Notes: generated from the letters alone by a model not told the origin. Positions 1 through 22,937 are shown, counted from the first letter of the stretch. The stretch: DNA of 64,000 bases from Ulva prolifera (GCA_023078555.1 CM041201.1:5649172-5713171), one strand, 5' to 3'. Numbers and translations: made by a program.

Positions 1-29
1 GGGGGGGGGGGGGTCAGACGTAGGTTTGG

Positions 30-270
30 TTTAGCACTTAAGGGCCTCCTTTTTGTCGTCTCATGACTCTTTAGCACTTAAGAGCCTCTCTTGTCGTCGA
101 AGCCGCGGTGCGGGGGCGGCTGCGGCGGGCGGAGGGGTCGAAGCGGGGACCTTGGGGGACCTTGAGGGACGCCGCGCGCGGCGCGGGGGCGCATGGGACG
201 TGACGGGGGCCCGAGGAAGGCGTGCGGTGCTACGCGGCAGGTAGCGTAGGTTTAGCACTTAAGAGCCTCC
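30..270 (+). repeat. Three truncated copies of the AGCACTTA motif
   Basis: The core TTTAGCACTTAAG occurs at 30-42, 70-82 and 251-263. The second copy continues into the same downstream sequence (GTCGAAGCCGCGGTGCGG) that follows the copies at 1917 and 3423, then stops after about 180 bp where the third copy begins. These look like broken ends of the GC-rich repeat seen in full at 1912-4848. No gene is visible. Confidence 0.7.
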
Positions 271-1121
271 TTTTTGGGGGGGTCCAGGCGGGCCGGGCTG
301 CGGATTGGGGATTGGGGGTCTGGGTTTGCGGGTGGGCGGGATTGTGTCGGATGCTGGGCGGGGTGGGCTTTGCTGGGGGAGGCTGGGGCCTCCCCGGGGG
401 GGGGGGGGGGGGGGGGGTTGTTGGTGGCTCGGTGTGTTCAAGTTGGGCTTCGCGGCCTCGGCCGCGTGTGCTTTCGGGGCTCTGGCGCCGCGCTTGTAGG
501 CGGGGGGTGAGTGCGGCTGGGCGTGCGGTTGTGGGGTGTGGGGGCTTGTGTGTGGTTGTGTGGCTGTGGCCGGCGCAGGTGCTGAAGATGCGTACGTGTG
601 ATGATGTGTGCTGCGTGTGGCTGGTTGAGTGGGTGTGCGGTTCCTCTGGTTGCTGCTCGCGGTGCTACCTGCCTTGCGTTCTTTGTCCTTGTAACACAGA
701 AATACCGTATTTGCAGTGACTGCAAACAGAGCTCCCCCGATAACTCCCTGTGTGTAATACACGCACATGTATTGACTTGAGGTTGCCACATGTTGTACGT
801 CAAATCAGGGTTCGAGGCTGCACTGCCGTGGTGTCCTAGATCCACTGCACATCCACATGTACTCATTCGGTATGAGGCTGCATATGGCTCTGGAAGAGTT
901 GTACATCAATCTACACGCCCTATTGGATATGGCTATGTACATATATCGGCATATGTGGTCCCGTTAACTCGGAGTCAACAACGTTGTCAATGTCCAATAG
1001 GATACGGCTCAGTAAATTTAGATTTACTTTTACTTGACTATATATCACATATATATATATGTACGACTGCTTGTGAACATCTTCATATCCGTGACCATGT
1101 GCACCCCGTGCCCATTGTCGC
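271..1121. other. Gene-free stretch with poly-G and a retroposon remnant
   Basis: No supportable gene. It holds a 22-nt G run (396-417), a G/T-rich tract (about 500-697) that resembles the retroposon 3' ends found elsewhere, and an AT-richer stretch (780-1121) with TATATA runs that differs clearly in composition from both neighbours. Open frames here are low-complexity translations. Confidence 0.6.
540..697 (+). mobile_element. Probable non-LTR retrotransposon 3'-end fragment
   Basis: The segment ends in CTTTGTCCTTGTAACACA. Its reverse complement matches 49424-49520 closely (shared blocks around GGTAGCACCGCG and AACCGCACACCCAC). It shares the TTGTAACAC terminus with the antisense element at 11495-13582 and with 48545-48748. 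I read it as a short 5'-truncated 3' tail. No coding sequence remains. Confidence 0.4.
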
Positions 1122-1153
1122 GTCATTTTAATAAGCACTTAGGAGGTCAGTTT
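1122..1153 (+). repeat. Left copy of 32-bp direct repeat flanking the recombinase block
   Basis: A 32-bp segment beginning GTCATTTTAA and containing AGCACTTAGGAGG matches 16944-16975 at 30 of 32 positions in the same orientation. The two copies bracket the recombinase-like gene and its upstream repeats. It may be a terminal direct repeat or crossover site of a tyrosine-recombinase element; that role is inference. Confidence 0.65.
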
Positions 1154-1911
1154 TTGCGTCGAAAACGCGGTGCGGAGGAGGTCGTGGAACGTCGACCGAC
1201 GAGGCGGGTCGAAGCCCGGCCCCAGCGAGGCGAGGGAGGCTCGGGGACGGCGCCTGGATGCACGAGACAGGCAAACTGGCACGCGGAGGCCCTTTTTGGA
1301 CAGGGCTGCGCGTGTTAGGGGTGCCGAAGGCAGCGTGGGGCGCGCGGCGAGGGGACAGCGGGCGGGACGTGGGTGGCGGAGGTCCCAGGCGCGCGGTGCG
1401 AGGCGAGCGGGCGAACGCGGGGCACAGAGGGTCAGAGAGACACGGATGTTTGCGCTGGCCGGTGCTGAGCGGCGTGGAAGGCGGCGTGGAGGGATGCAGG
1501 AGGTGGACGAGGTCGTGGCGAGCTGTACGCCGTGCGGTGAGCGCCGAGGCGCAGCCGGCGCCGTGAGGGCAACAGGAAGATGCAGAGGTCGTTGGAAGAG
1601 ACACGATCGAGCGCATATGGCGTCGCAGAGCTGGCGGTCGTGCGTGCAGGCGTCGCGGTGCGTGTCGTGTGAAGGCACCAGTTCAGGCCTGGTCGCAGTG
1701 GCAGGAAAAGAGCCTGCGAGCAACAGGAAGATGCAGAGGTCGTTGAAAAAGACACGATCGAGCACATGTGGCGTCGCAGCGCTGGCGTTCGTGCGTGCAG
1801 GCGTCGCGGAGCGTGCCGTGTGTATGCACGAGCGCAGGCCTGGTCGCACAAGCGGCGTGGCAGGAGCCTGCGAGGTCAGCTCGAGGACGGAAAAGATAAC
1901 CTTCTCACGAC
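1154..1911 (+). repeat. GC-rich repeat block with internal ~150-bp duplication
   Basis: After the motif copy at 1134 the sequence is very GC-rich. A roughly 152-bp unit starting AACAGGAAGATGCAGAGG occurs at 1570 and again at 1722, each followed by a segment with ACACGATCGAGC. Both strands have long open frames that simply reflect GC content. No gene is called. Confidence 0.55.
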
Positions 1912-3416
1912 ACTTTAGCACTTAAGAACCTCTTTTGGCGTCGAAGCCGCGGTGCGGGAGCGGCGGCGGCGGGCGGGGGGTCGAAGCGGGGACCCCGGGG
2001 GCGCCGCGCGCGGCGCCGCGGCGCATGGGACGTGACGTGACGTGAGGGAGGCGCGTGGCACCGCGCGGGGCAGGTGGCGTCGCGACGCACGAGGGCTATG
2101 GGATCGTTTTTGGAGAAGGCGAAAGGACCGACGGTGAGCGAAGCGAGCACACCCAGGCGACTCGTGAGACGTGGCAGGAAGATACGGACGATCGCATCGG
2201 GCGTGCGGGCCGTGGACGTGCGCGCATGTGTTACATGTACAGGGGAGCGGGATAAGGACGCGGGCGCGGCAGTGCACTGCCATGGGGCGCGGATTCGTAC
2301 ATGGAGATGGATATGGACGTCGACGCGGGGCGCGGCAGCGTGAGGCGTGGGCGTGACGTGGCAAGGATACCCAGCGCGCGCGCACCGAGGCCGGCAGCTG
2401 TAACGGCCAGCTGCGGAGACGATCCTGCGGCGGTCGCAGAGGTACATACACCGCACTGGACGCGGGCGAGGCCCGGGGGGCCGCGGCGAGGCACGACGGG
2501 AGGCGGCAGGTGCATGCAGCTGCAGCGACGCGACCGCGCGGGACCCGCGAGGCCTGCCGGATGGGGGCACAGCCAGGGATAACGGTGATGGGACGGGGAT
2601 AAGGGGGATAGGGCGGGGGTGGCCCAACACGACGGGCGCGGATGTCATCCGAAACAGCAGCCGCTCACTATAGGGGCGCCCAGGCCTCAGGCCGGCAGGC
2701 CCGCGGGCTCTGGGCGCGCGCGACACGTGGGTGGCACCGAGAAGGCGGGGGTGACGTACGTGCGAGGTGGCCACGCGGGCCGGGCTCGGCAGGCAGGTGG
2801 CAGGTAGGCACGTGGATTGCAGGCAGCGTGCGGCAGCACGCAGGACGCGGGGCTGGCAGCGGGCGGCGACGCGCCTCGGCACGGACGTATCTCGAAACAC
2901 GCCGCCCTGGAGGCGGGCGAGGTCCGGGAGGCGGCACCGGCGGGCCACGGCGGGCAGGGGCGCCTGCAGCGACGCGACCGCGCGACACCCCATCACCGTA
3001 GGAGCGTGAACACGGGCGGGCTCCCACCACAACAGGGGGAGCCTATCCGGATCGAAGGGCTGAGACACACGGCTCGCAACAGCGGCGCCCAGGCCTCCGG
3101 CCGGCAGCGCCGCGTCCTCAAGGCGCGCGTGACATGGTGGTGGCAGCGAGAGGACGGGGTGACGTACGTGCGAGGCGGCCACGCGGGCCACGCGCGGCAG
3201 GCAGTTATCCACGAGGTCGCGCCGCACGACGCAGCAGGCGCGGACGACCTCTGCAGCGGCGTGGGCGTGTGCGCGGAGTGGGGGCGAGGCGAGACGGGAG
3301 GCAGCGGCTGTGGCGCCGCGAGGAGCGGCCGCAGCCGATCGGAGCCCAGGTGGCACCGGTGTAACGGGGCGATATCGTCGATCGCTCGCACCCTCGTTCG
3401 CAGGCGCGTCTCACGA
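1912..3416 (+). repeat. Tandem 1.5-kb unit, copy 1
   Basis: This unit begins at the motif copy at 1917 and is repeated almost entirely in 3417-4848, with small indels. Its end (GATATCGTCGAT then a GCTCGCACCCTCGTTC-like block) recurs at the end of copy 2. Neither copy encodes a recognisable protein. Both lie upstream of the TATA box, so they could act as tandem promoter or leader units, which is speculation. Confidence 0.8.
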
Positions 3417-4848
3417 CACTTTAGCACTTAGGAACCTCTTTTAGCGTCGAAGCCGCGGTGCGGCGGCGGCGGCGGCGGGCGGGGGGTCGAAGCGGGGACC
3501 CCGGGGGGACGTGACGTGACGTGAGGGAGGCGCGTGGCACCGCGCGGGGCAGGTGGCGTCGCGACGCACGAGGGCTATGGGATCGTTTTTGGAGAAGGCA
3601 GAAGGACCGACGGTGAGCGAAGCGAGCACACCCAGGCGACTCGTGGGACGTGGCAGGAAGATACGGACGATCGCATGGGGCGTGCGGGCCGTGGACGTGC
3701 GCGCATGTGTGGCATGTACAGGGGAGCGGGATAAGGACGCGGGCGCGGCAGTGCACTGCCATGGGGCGCGGATTCGTACATGGAGATGGATATGGACGTC
3801 GACGCGGGGCGCGGCAGCGCGAGGCGCGGGCGTGACGTGGCAAGGATACCCAGCGCGCGCGCACCGAGGCCGGCCGCTGTAACGGCCAGCTGCGGCGACG
3901 ATCCTGCGGCGGTCGCAGAGGTACATACACCGCACTGGACGCGGGCGAGGCCCGGGGGGCCGCGGCGAGGCACGACGGGAGGCGGCAGCTGCATGCAGCT
4001 GCGGCGACGCGACCGCGCGGGACCCGCGAGGGATAACGGTGATAGGACGGGGATAAGGGGGATAGGGCGGGGGTGGCCCAACACGACGGGCGCGCATGTT
4101 ATCCGAAACAGCAGCCGCTCACTATAGGGGCGCCCAGGCCTCAGGCCGGCAGGCCCGCGGGCTCTGGGCGCGCGCGACACGTGGGTGGCACCGAGAAGGC
4201 GGGGTGACGTACGTGCGAGGTGGCCACGCGGGCCGGGCTCGGCAGGCAGGTGGCAGGTAGGCACGTGGATTGCAGGCAGCGTGCGGCAGCACGCAGGACG
4301 CGGGGCCGGTAGCGGGCGGCGACGCGCCTCGGCACAGACGTATCTCGAAACACGCCGCCCTGGAGGCGGGTGAGGTCCGGGAGGCGGCACCGGCGGGCCA
4401 CGGCGGTCAGGGGCGCCTCCAGCGACGCGACCGCGCGACACCCCATCGCCGTAGGAGCGTGAACACGGGCGGGCTCCCACCACAACAGGGGGAGCTTATC
4501 CGGATCGAAGGGCTGAGACACACGGCTCGCAACAGCGGCGCCCAGGCCTCCGGCCGGCAGCGCCGCGTCCTCGGCGCCCGCGTGACATGGTGGTGGCAGC
4601 GAGAGGACGGGGCGTCGTACGTGCGAGGCGGCCACGCGGGCCACGCGCGGCAGGCAGTTATCCACAGCAGGCGTGGACGACCTCTGCAGCGGCGTGGGTG
4701 TGTGCGCGGAGTGGGGGCCAGGCGAGACGGGAGGCAGCAGCTGTGGCGCCGCGAGGAGCGGCCGCAGCCGGTCGGAGCCCAGGTGGCACCGGTGTAACGG
4801 GGCGATATCGTCGACCGCTCGCACCCTCGTTCACAGGCGCGAGTGCAG
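3417..4848 (+). repeat. Tandem 1.5-kb unit, copy 2
   Basis: Head-to-tail copy of 1912-3416 that also starts with the AGCACTTA motif (3423-3430). Differences are mostly substitutions plus small deletions, for example in the GC-rich segment after the motif and a shortened stretch near 4025. The homology stops just before the TATA-containing sequence at 4890. Confidence 0.8.
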
Positions 4849-4895
4849 GCTCGCCGACAGAGGGACGGACTGCATTCGAAGGGGGGCGCGATCGC

Positions 4896-4903
4896 TATAA
4901 AAG
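4896..4903 (+). promoter_or_regulatory. TATA box upstream of the recombinase-like gene
   Basis: TATAAAAG followed by a GGGGC tract is a strong TATA match on the + strand, about 360 bp before the proposed start codon at 5257. The intervening leader contains CCATCAGTGGAGTCGA twice (about 5054 and 5117). It is the best promoter candidate in the first 16 kb. Confidence 0.55.
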
Positions 4904-5256
4904 GGGCGACGTGACGGAGAGAGCGTGTATACATCAGCCCGGGTCGCCAGCGACGGTGACTCGCAAGCAGAGTAGAGCAGCGCGGACGGGGTGAATCTGT
5001 CGTCAGACGGCATCTGCAGCGTCGAGCGACGTGCCCGGAACCCATCGAACTGCCATCAGTGGAGTCGAGGTTTCAGTGTTTGTTTCCTCTCCCGTTCACG
5101 CTTTGCGAAATTGTGTCCATCAGTGGAGTCGAAGCGTCGCGCCGTCGTTAACGCGAATCGTCGGTCCTACACGCCATCGACCGGCGTCAGCCGGTAGCAC
5201 GCGGGCACACGACACACCGCCCCAGGGGGCACCGCGACGGAGAGAGGGAGGCCGGG

Positions 5257-16879
<11,623 letters not shown>

Positions 16880-16943
16880 AGCGGCTGGACCGGCATGTCG
16901 AGTTGATTCGGGTGTGCCTTTTTTTGTTGTGTTTATCTATTCA

Positions 16944-16975
16944 GTCATTTTAAAAAGCACTTAGGAGGTTAGTTT
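16944..16975 (+). repeat. Right copy of 32-bp direct repeat
   Basis: Matches 1122-1153 at 30 of 32 positions (differences within the A/T run and in GGTTAG versus GGTCAG). It lies 65 bp after the stop codon at 16879 and just before repeat A. Confidence 0.65.
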
Positions 16976-17916
16976 CCGCACCGACATAACGGGGTTGTTT
17001 TGACCTTTGAACCAACAGCTGACAGCCTCATGCGGTTCTCCCCGCAGGGCCCTTCGTAGCTCGTTGCAGGCGTTGTTGCCGCTCCGAATTTGTGCAGTAA
17101 AGCGTAATAATTCTGTGCTCTCACCGACCAATTTTCCGCTGCGTATAACTTGATGCGGACGATTGAGTACTGCCGCTGCGTCGCGTACATGCTCGCCCGA
17201 TTGTCGCCTTAACTCAGATTTGAACGGGACACCGCGTCGCCTAACAGAACTGCACAATTCAACACTAATCTGTAGCTGACAAAACTGACAAACGGCATGT
17301 ACAGCTTTCGGATATTCTCAGAGTGCCCTCCCGGGCTCCACTAGTTACAGCTATAATGTCTTGGCCACCAGCTATGAAATTGCACGTGCATTTGTACTGG
17401 CATACAATATATATTTACAAGCGACAAGCCCACCTTCGGGGGGCTCTTACGCTTTGATACTTGTGGCTTGAGCATGAAGGTCGATGCTGGCGGAGCACTG
17501 CAGCCACCTTGGCCAGAGGTGCAGCACGGCTGTGGCGCTCTGCTGCTTGACGCGTCATGCTCGAATTCGAAGCTCGTCGCAGATTGTTTCTGTAGCACTG
17601 AATAAGAAGAATAATATATGATTAGAATACCTGATGCCTCAGCAGAGGCAGAAGTGGGCGCATCCGTGGTGGAGTGCTGCTGAAAGCCGCGTGGCCAGAA
17701 GTGCAGCGTAGCTTCGACGCTGGATGGCGCTGCAGAGACACGACGCGAACGCGAAACGACCGGCGCCGCGGAGTGTTTGGAAGTAGATGCACAGATGCGA
17801 AGCCGATGCCGAAGCTCCGAGGCGGAGTCGAGGCTGGAACGGGGCCGCCGCTGGACAATCGATACATATATCATAAGTATGAAACCGAATCTCATCCGAA
17901 TCAACTGCAACATACA

Positions 17917-17918
<2 letters not shown>

Positions 17919-17975
<57 letters not shown>
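17919..17975 (+). repeat. (CA)28 microsatellite
   Basis: Pure CA run of about 57 bp inside repeat A; A' lacks it. Confidence 0.95.
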
Positions 17976-17977
<2 letters not shown>

Positions 17978-18084
17978 ACACTACAACCGCACTCACAACT
18001 CAGTCCGGCAGCCTGAGGATCGCGTCCTCCAGGCCCGCATCATATCGCAACCCTTGCTCCCGAGAGATGACAAGCCCATCATAA

Positions 18085-18262
18085 GTATAATATTCAGCAT
18101 CCTGTATCATAAGTATAATATGCATCATCCTGTCTCATAAGTATTATATTCAGCATCACTGTATGTATCATAAGTATTATATTCAGCATCACTGTATGTA
18201 TCATAAGTATTATATTCAGCATCACTGTATCATAAGTATTATATTCAGCATCACTGTATCTA
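18085..18262 (+). repeat. AT-rich minisatellite, ~33-bp unit
   Basis: Units containing CATAAGTATTATATTCAGCA are repeated about six times with variation in length. The same unit occurs in A' (46490-46580) but in the opposite orientation, showing that an inversion has happened within this repeat family. Confidence 0.8.
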
Positions 18263-19985
18263 TGTATCCATTGTCCGGCGGCTGCTCCGTTCCGGCCTCG
18301 CCTCCGAGGCCCCGACGAGGCAGGTCGCTTCGCGTTCGCGTCGTGCCTCTGCAGCGCTGTAGGGCGCCGAAGTTGCGCTGCACCTCTGGCCACGCGGCTT
18401 TCAGCGGCGCTCCGCCACGGACGCGGCCGCTTCTGATTCGGCCGAGGCATCACGTATTCTAATTAAATTATATGCATCATGTTTAGTGCATCAGAAACAA
18501 ATTGCATCGAGCTTCGAGCATGACGCATCGCGCAGCAGAGCGCTGCACCTCTGGCCACACTGGCCGCCACGGATGCGACCGCTTCAGAGCCAGCCGAGGC
18601 ATCACAGCACTTATGTGTAGCACTTGCATTGTTTTCAGGGTGTCAGGCATCACTTGCATCGGCTTCAAGCATCAATCTTCTCAAGCGTCGAGGACCGACA
18701 GGCCCCCTTCGGGCCCCCCTTCGGGCTACGTCTACTGGCTGTCGAACTTTTCAGCGGCGCTCCGCCACGGACGCGGCCGCTTCGAGCGCTGCTGAAACAT
18801 CACATATTCTGATCATACCTTTACATTATATTTACTGCGACAGAAATCGCTTGCGTCGAGCGTCGAGCACCGTACATCGAGCAGCAGGGCGCCGCAGCTG
18901 CGATGCACCTCTGGCCACGCTGGCTGCAGCGCCCCGCCGGCATCGAGCTTCATGCTTCAGCTTCGAGTATCAAAGCGCAAGAGCCCCCCGAAGGAGGGCT
19001 CGTCGCTTGTGTATGTATCTATGTATCCATTGTCCGGCGGCTGCTCCATTCCGGCCTCGCGTCCGCGTCGGGGCCTCGGCGTCGGCTTCGCATCTGTGCA
19101 TCTGCTTCCAGAAACACCGCGACGCAGGTCGCTTCGCGTTCGCGTCGTGCGTCTGCAGCGCTGTAGGGCGCCGAAGTTGCGCTGCACCTCTGGCCACGCG
19201 GCTTTCAGCGGCGCTCCGCCACGGATGCGGCCGCTTCTGGCCCGGCCGAGGCATCAGACATACTAATCAAATTATATACTACATATTTAGTGCATCAGAA
19301 ATGATTCGCATCGAGCTTCGAGCATGACGCATCGGGCAGCAGAGCGCTGCACCTCTGGCCACGCTGGCTGCAGCGCTCCGCCACGGATGCGACCGCTTCG
19401 GAGCCAGCCGAGGCATCACAAAACTTATGTGTAGCATTTGCATTGTTTTCAGCGTGACCGGCCGCGGCATCTCTCGCAGCAGCTTCAAGCATCACTCTTT
19501 TCAAGCGTCACAGCCTATCTGCCGAGATAGCAGGCCCCCCTTCGGGCCCCCCTTCGAGCCACGTCTACTGCCTGTCCAGCTTTTCAGCGGCGCTCCGCCA
19601 CGGATGCGGCCGCTTCGAGCGCTGCTAAAACATAACAAATTCTGATCATAACTTATGCATTATATTTACTGCGACAGAAATCGCTTGCATTGAGCGTCGA
19701 GCACCATGCATCGAGCAGCAGAGCGCCGCAGCTGCGATGCACCTCTGGCCACGCTGGCTGCAGCGCTCCGAGCTTCATGCTTCAGCTTCGAGTATCAAAG
19801 CGTAAGAGCTCCCCGAAGGGGGGCTTGTCGCTTGTATATATATATATATACATAGATACAGCTGCAGGTCGCTGAATATTATATTTTAGATAGACTATAT
19901 GGTCAGTTTCATCAGGGCCAACACAGACTTGATAAAAAAAAATGCAAATGTACTGACCACAAACTGCGCAACCTCTGGACAAGCG

Positions 19986-20279
19986 AATTTGATCCACAAT
20001 CGCTCTCCTCGCTTCAGCACCATGGTGCATCATGCCGCACGCCAAAACTGAATCGAAAGCCCCTCAGCGCAATGTTACTTAGAAAGACGCGAGATCAGCT
20101 ACAGCTGCTTTCACGGAAACAACAATTGTCTAAGTTGAATTCCGGTGGTGCACAAGGGATTTGGCGCACAACAAACAGGCGATCAGGCAGCATGCAGAGC
20201 GAGATGAAAGCTGAACTTGAGGGATGGCGGGTTTTGGAGATGCGAGGCGATATAAATCATGATTCATAGGCTATGAAAC
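19986..20279. other. Gene-free spacer
   Basis: Sequence following the end of repeat A up to the MITE. If A were a 5' LTR, a primer-binding site should begin here (TGGACAAGCGAATTTG), but I cannot match it to a tRNA. The last 8 bp, TATGAAAC, are the MITE target duplication. No gene seen. Confidence 0.5.
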
Positions 20280-20736
20280 CAGAGTTGCATTAGTACGTTT
20301 CGTGATAAAGTACGTTAGGCAAAAATACGCGTATGGTACGTTGGCTATTATCAGGGGGGGTTGAAAAGTACGCTGCATAGGCTACATTGCTGGCTTGGCG
20401 CCGGAGGCGCCAAGCCCGTGATGGCCAGACGTGGTGCCACGGTCACTGTCATCTGTGCTTAGGCACACTATTGCAGAGAATAGTACAATGAACTAGTAGT
20501 CAATCAGGTGATCAGGTTACTCAGGTTCATCATGCAATGCAAGGGATGTTGAAAACCTTCTTTGGCCTTGTGGCTAGAGGTGCACCACAGTGCAGAGCTC
20601 CATGGAGCTCCAGGCTCTCCGAAATCGGTTCAGTCCGAAACGTACGCGCGTACTGTACGCTGATATAGTACGTAAGCATAAAATACGCGTATTAAACGTA
20701 CCGAAATCGAAAGATACGCGTATTAATGCAACTCTG
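20280..20736. mobile_element. hAT-like MITE (457 bp, non-autonomous)
   Basis: Both ends read CAGAGTTGCATT(A/G)(A/G)TACG inwards (17 of 18 positions identical), and the element is flanked by a perfect 8-bp direct duplication, TATGAAAC (20272-20279 and 20737-20744). CAGAG termini with 8-bp duplications are characteristic of hAT transposons. Subterminal TACG and TACGCGTA motifs are abundant. A near-perfect palindrome CTTGGCGCC-GGA-GGCGCCAAG lies at about 20394. There is no coding capacity, so transposition would need a transposase from elsewhere. Confidence 0.85.
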
Positions 20737-20929
20737 TATGAAACACATATGCTGGTGGATTTGTCAGAGGCTGCACATGGCAGCATCGACATTGCTGCAG
20801 GTCCACAACGCTGTTTAATTGTCATATGAGTACAGTGGGTGCAGTGGTGGTAGCCCTGGGTGTCATGCTGTCAGAAATGCTTCATTTGCTCAGGTCAGAC
20901 GCGCAGTCGACTACCGAGATCTTTACGTC

Positions 20930-21117
20930 AGATCAGGTCAGGAGGCCAGTGTTCCATACCTGCTGCGCACAGAGGTAGAACCGAGGAAAACTGAAAGGAG
21001 AGTGCTAGTACCGTGAAACAGCAAGAAGAAATGGTTACAGATCTCAGTGTGCACATCCTTATATGCGCACTGAACACTCAAGGTTACGGCGGGAAACCCT
21101 CGCGGGACTTCCCTCAC
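20930..21117 (+). repeat. Left inverted-repeat arm of Ulp1/RepX element 1
   Basis: About 190 bp that reads as the reverse complement of 26836-27012 with scattered mismatches. Conserved blocks include ACCTGCTGCGCACAGAGG, CTGAAAGGAGAGTGCTA and GGTTACGGCGGGAAACCCTC. Weaker similarity may extend outwards to about 20820. It contains a CTTATAT TATA-like sequence. Confidence 0.75.
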
Positions 21118-21686
21118 ATCGAGAGAATCCCGGCTGGCGGCTTACCCCTGCACTGGATCCGCAGATCGTCCGTGCATGGGTGCACCTGTCACCACACTGC
21201 TGCCCGCAGGCGCATGCATTGTGACACATGCAGTTTCATTCTGAGGCTGAACATGCATTTTTGGACCTCACTCGAGGCACAAACAGCCACAACATGCCTC
21301 AACACCATGGCACCAGTCTTTCACAGTTGCAACTCAACCGTTTTGGCTGCGGATTTCAGGGGCTAGGTGGCCTCATAACTTACAAACCATCTATATACAC
21401 TCCCTTGAAGTCGGCCTTCGGAGAGCCAATGTGAATCAAACCAACAGTGGAGGCATCGTGTATGTACGTGTCATACGCTAAATAACAGCCTCACAGCCAG
21501 GCAGACTTGTGCGAAGCATGTCACTGCCTAGACCCATCTCAGTCCCATCTCAGTCAGACCCATCTCCATCTCACTGTCTGACACAAATGATGTCGACACG
21601 GGCTGTCCGTGCGCCATCGACCTGATCTGCTGCAGGGTATCAGATAAATATTAGGTAGTGTGTGTTTCATTAGTGATTCATCACAA

Positions 21687-22937
21687 ATGAGTCTCATACG
21701 AAACATCTTCGAGGCGGGCGGGGGCGCCCGGAAAGCCGAAAAGGGAGCCACGGCTGCCAGTGCCCCCGCGGACAGCGACAGCGACACAGAGGAGTCCGGT
21801 GGGCGGGGGGGGACCCCGGGCCGTCCAACCGGGGGGTCAGCGGCTCCTAAGCCGCTCGGCAGCGCTGACGCAGCTATGTCCGGGCAGGGAGGACCAGCTC
21901 CGCAGCCGAGGGGGGGCGGGGGGTCAGCGGCTCCTAAGCCGCTCGGCAGCGCTGACGCAGTTGTGTCCGGGCAGGGAGGACCAGCTCCTCAGCCGAGGGG
22001 GGGCGGGGGGGCAGCGGCTCCTAAGCCGCTCGGCAGCGCTGACGCAGCTATGTCCGGGCAGGGAGGACCAGCTCCGCAGCCGAGGGAGGGCGGGGGGGGT
22101 GAGGATGGCCTGGTGCCTGATCCAGCAGAACCCGGAGAGTTGCAGTCCACAGCGGCAGCAGCCGGCGGGCCGCCCGAGTCGCTGGCTCCTGTCAAGCCGC
22201 CGGGCCTTGCAGCGCCGTCTGCTGTACCTGCAGCACTTCCGTCGGATGGGGCATGTGCCCCAGACGACCTGGGATGGGGTCTCAGGATGCCGGTCCGCCC
22301 GAGCGAGGTGAGTGCCGTGCCTACTGCTGCACAGCCGGGTAGGGCCCCAAGCCGAGTTGCATCGGCAGGGCCGGGTCTGGCCAACCCATCTTCCCCTCAG
22401 GCGGGACCAGCTGCATTAGGGGCAAGGGAAGCTGTTGGTGGCCATGGCGATGGTGTTGATGCTGCTAGTGCCATCACCGACTATGCATCAGCCATCGCCT
22501 TCGCTGTTCGTCTTACAGATGAAGCGTCGGACGGTCTTTCCAGTCTGGGCCTTGAAGGTGAGTCGGATGATGATCAGGCGGGTGAGGAATTCACACCGGG
22601 GCCCCCGCCATCCCAGGGCATCCACCTGCAGGATGACGAGGGCAGCCTGCAGCTGACCGTGGACCAGTGTCCCGCAGCGCAGCAAACCCACCTGCGGGTG
22701 GACGCCTACTTAGACACCTCGCAGGCACATGGAATAGGGCGCCCTGCTCAACTGCGGCTCATCGTGGTAGCCTGCGAATTCATGATGTTGAGTAATCCCA
22801 GGCTGCAGTCGGATCCGGAAGCGCTGACTGCCAGCCCGCGGTCGGTGATTCAGCTGTATGGGCTTCAGCCTGACGATGCCACTGTCAGTGAGATCATCGA
22901 GCTTTTCCAACGAGTATGCTCCGTCATTTTCTATTAA
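21687..22937 (+). CDS. RepX-1: repeat-rich transposon-associated protein, function unknown
   Basis: ATG at 21687 opens a 416-aa frame. Residues ~45-140 contain three in-frame copies of a 29-aa, 87-bp repeat (SAAPKPLGSADAAMSGQGGP). The centre is Pro/Ala-rich and acidic. The C-terminal ~60 residues are the conserved part: LIVVACEFMMLSNPRLQS...IIELFQRVC aligns with the C-terminal region of RepX-2 (- strand, 56650-55061). The upstream 230 bp and the first 12 codons (MSLIRNIFEAGG) are duplicated at 47951-48187. I do not recognise a known domain. It converges on the Ulp1 gene within inverted-repeat element 1, which suggests a role in that element. Confidence 0.6.
   Translation: MSLIRNIFEAGGGARKAEKGATAASAPADSDSDTEESGGRGGTPGRPTGGSAAPKPLGSADAAMSGQGGPAPQPRGGGGSAAPKPLGSADAVVSGQGGPAPQPRGGGGAAAPKPLGSADAAMSGQGGPAPQPREGGGGEDGLVPDPAEPGELQSTAAAAGGPPESLAPVKPPGLAAPSAVPAALPSDGACAPDDLGWGLRMPVRPSEVSAVPTAAQPGRAPSRVASAGPGLANPSSPQAGPAALGAREAVGGHGDGVDAASAITDYASAIAFAVRLTDEASDGLSSLGLEGESDDDQAGEEFTPGPPPSQGIHLQDDEGSLQLTVDQCPAAQQTHLRVDAYLDTSQAHGIGRPAQLRLIVVACEFMMLSNPRLQSDPEALTASPRSVIQLYGLQPDDATVSEIIELFQRVCSVIFY

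Larger units (their letters stand above)
16986..19985 (+). repeat. Long repeat A (candidate 5' LTR or independent repeat)
   Basis: The first ~900 bp (16986-17885) and the last ~130 bp (about 19850-19985) match A' at 45588-46490 and 46570-46705 in the same orientation. The ~2 kb between is an expansion absent from A', built of modules containing CACCTCTGGCCACG, GGCGCTCCGCCACGGA and CTTCGGGCCCCCCTTCGGG in both orientations. The block GCTCTTACGCTTTGATAC at 17440 recurs inverted near 18967 and 19794, giving large potential hairpins. No coding gene is supported. It may be an LTR of the copia element (A' abuts the pol stop) or an unrelated repeat family. Confidence 0.6.

Noticed and set aside
1..13. 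G13 at the window start as a telomere or chromosome end
   Set aside because: No TTTAGGG- or TTAGGG-type tandem repeat is present, and similar poly-G tracts occur throughout the window.
1905..3356. A 483-codon open frame on the - strand of the GC-rich units, with similar frames on the + strand
   Set aside because: Arg/Pro/Ala-rich with no domain, open in several frames at once, and repeated with the 1.5-kb duplication; explained by GC content.
4991..5197. Short + strand frames in the leader after the TATA box
   Set aside because: No domain, and the exon starting at ATG 5257 joins the downstream exons in correct phase, which the earlier frames do not.
16961..17257. Similar ~95-codon - strand frames at the start of repeats A and A' (45552-45842)
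   Set aside because: The frames are shared because the DNA is duplicated; they diverge by indels and have no domain or start context, so there is no evidence of coding.
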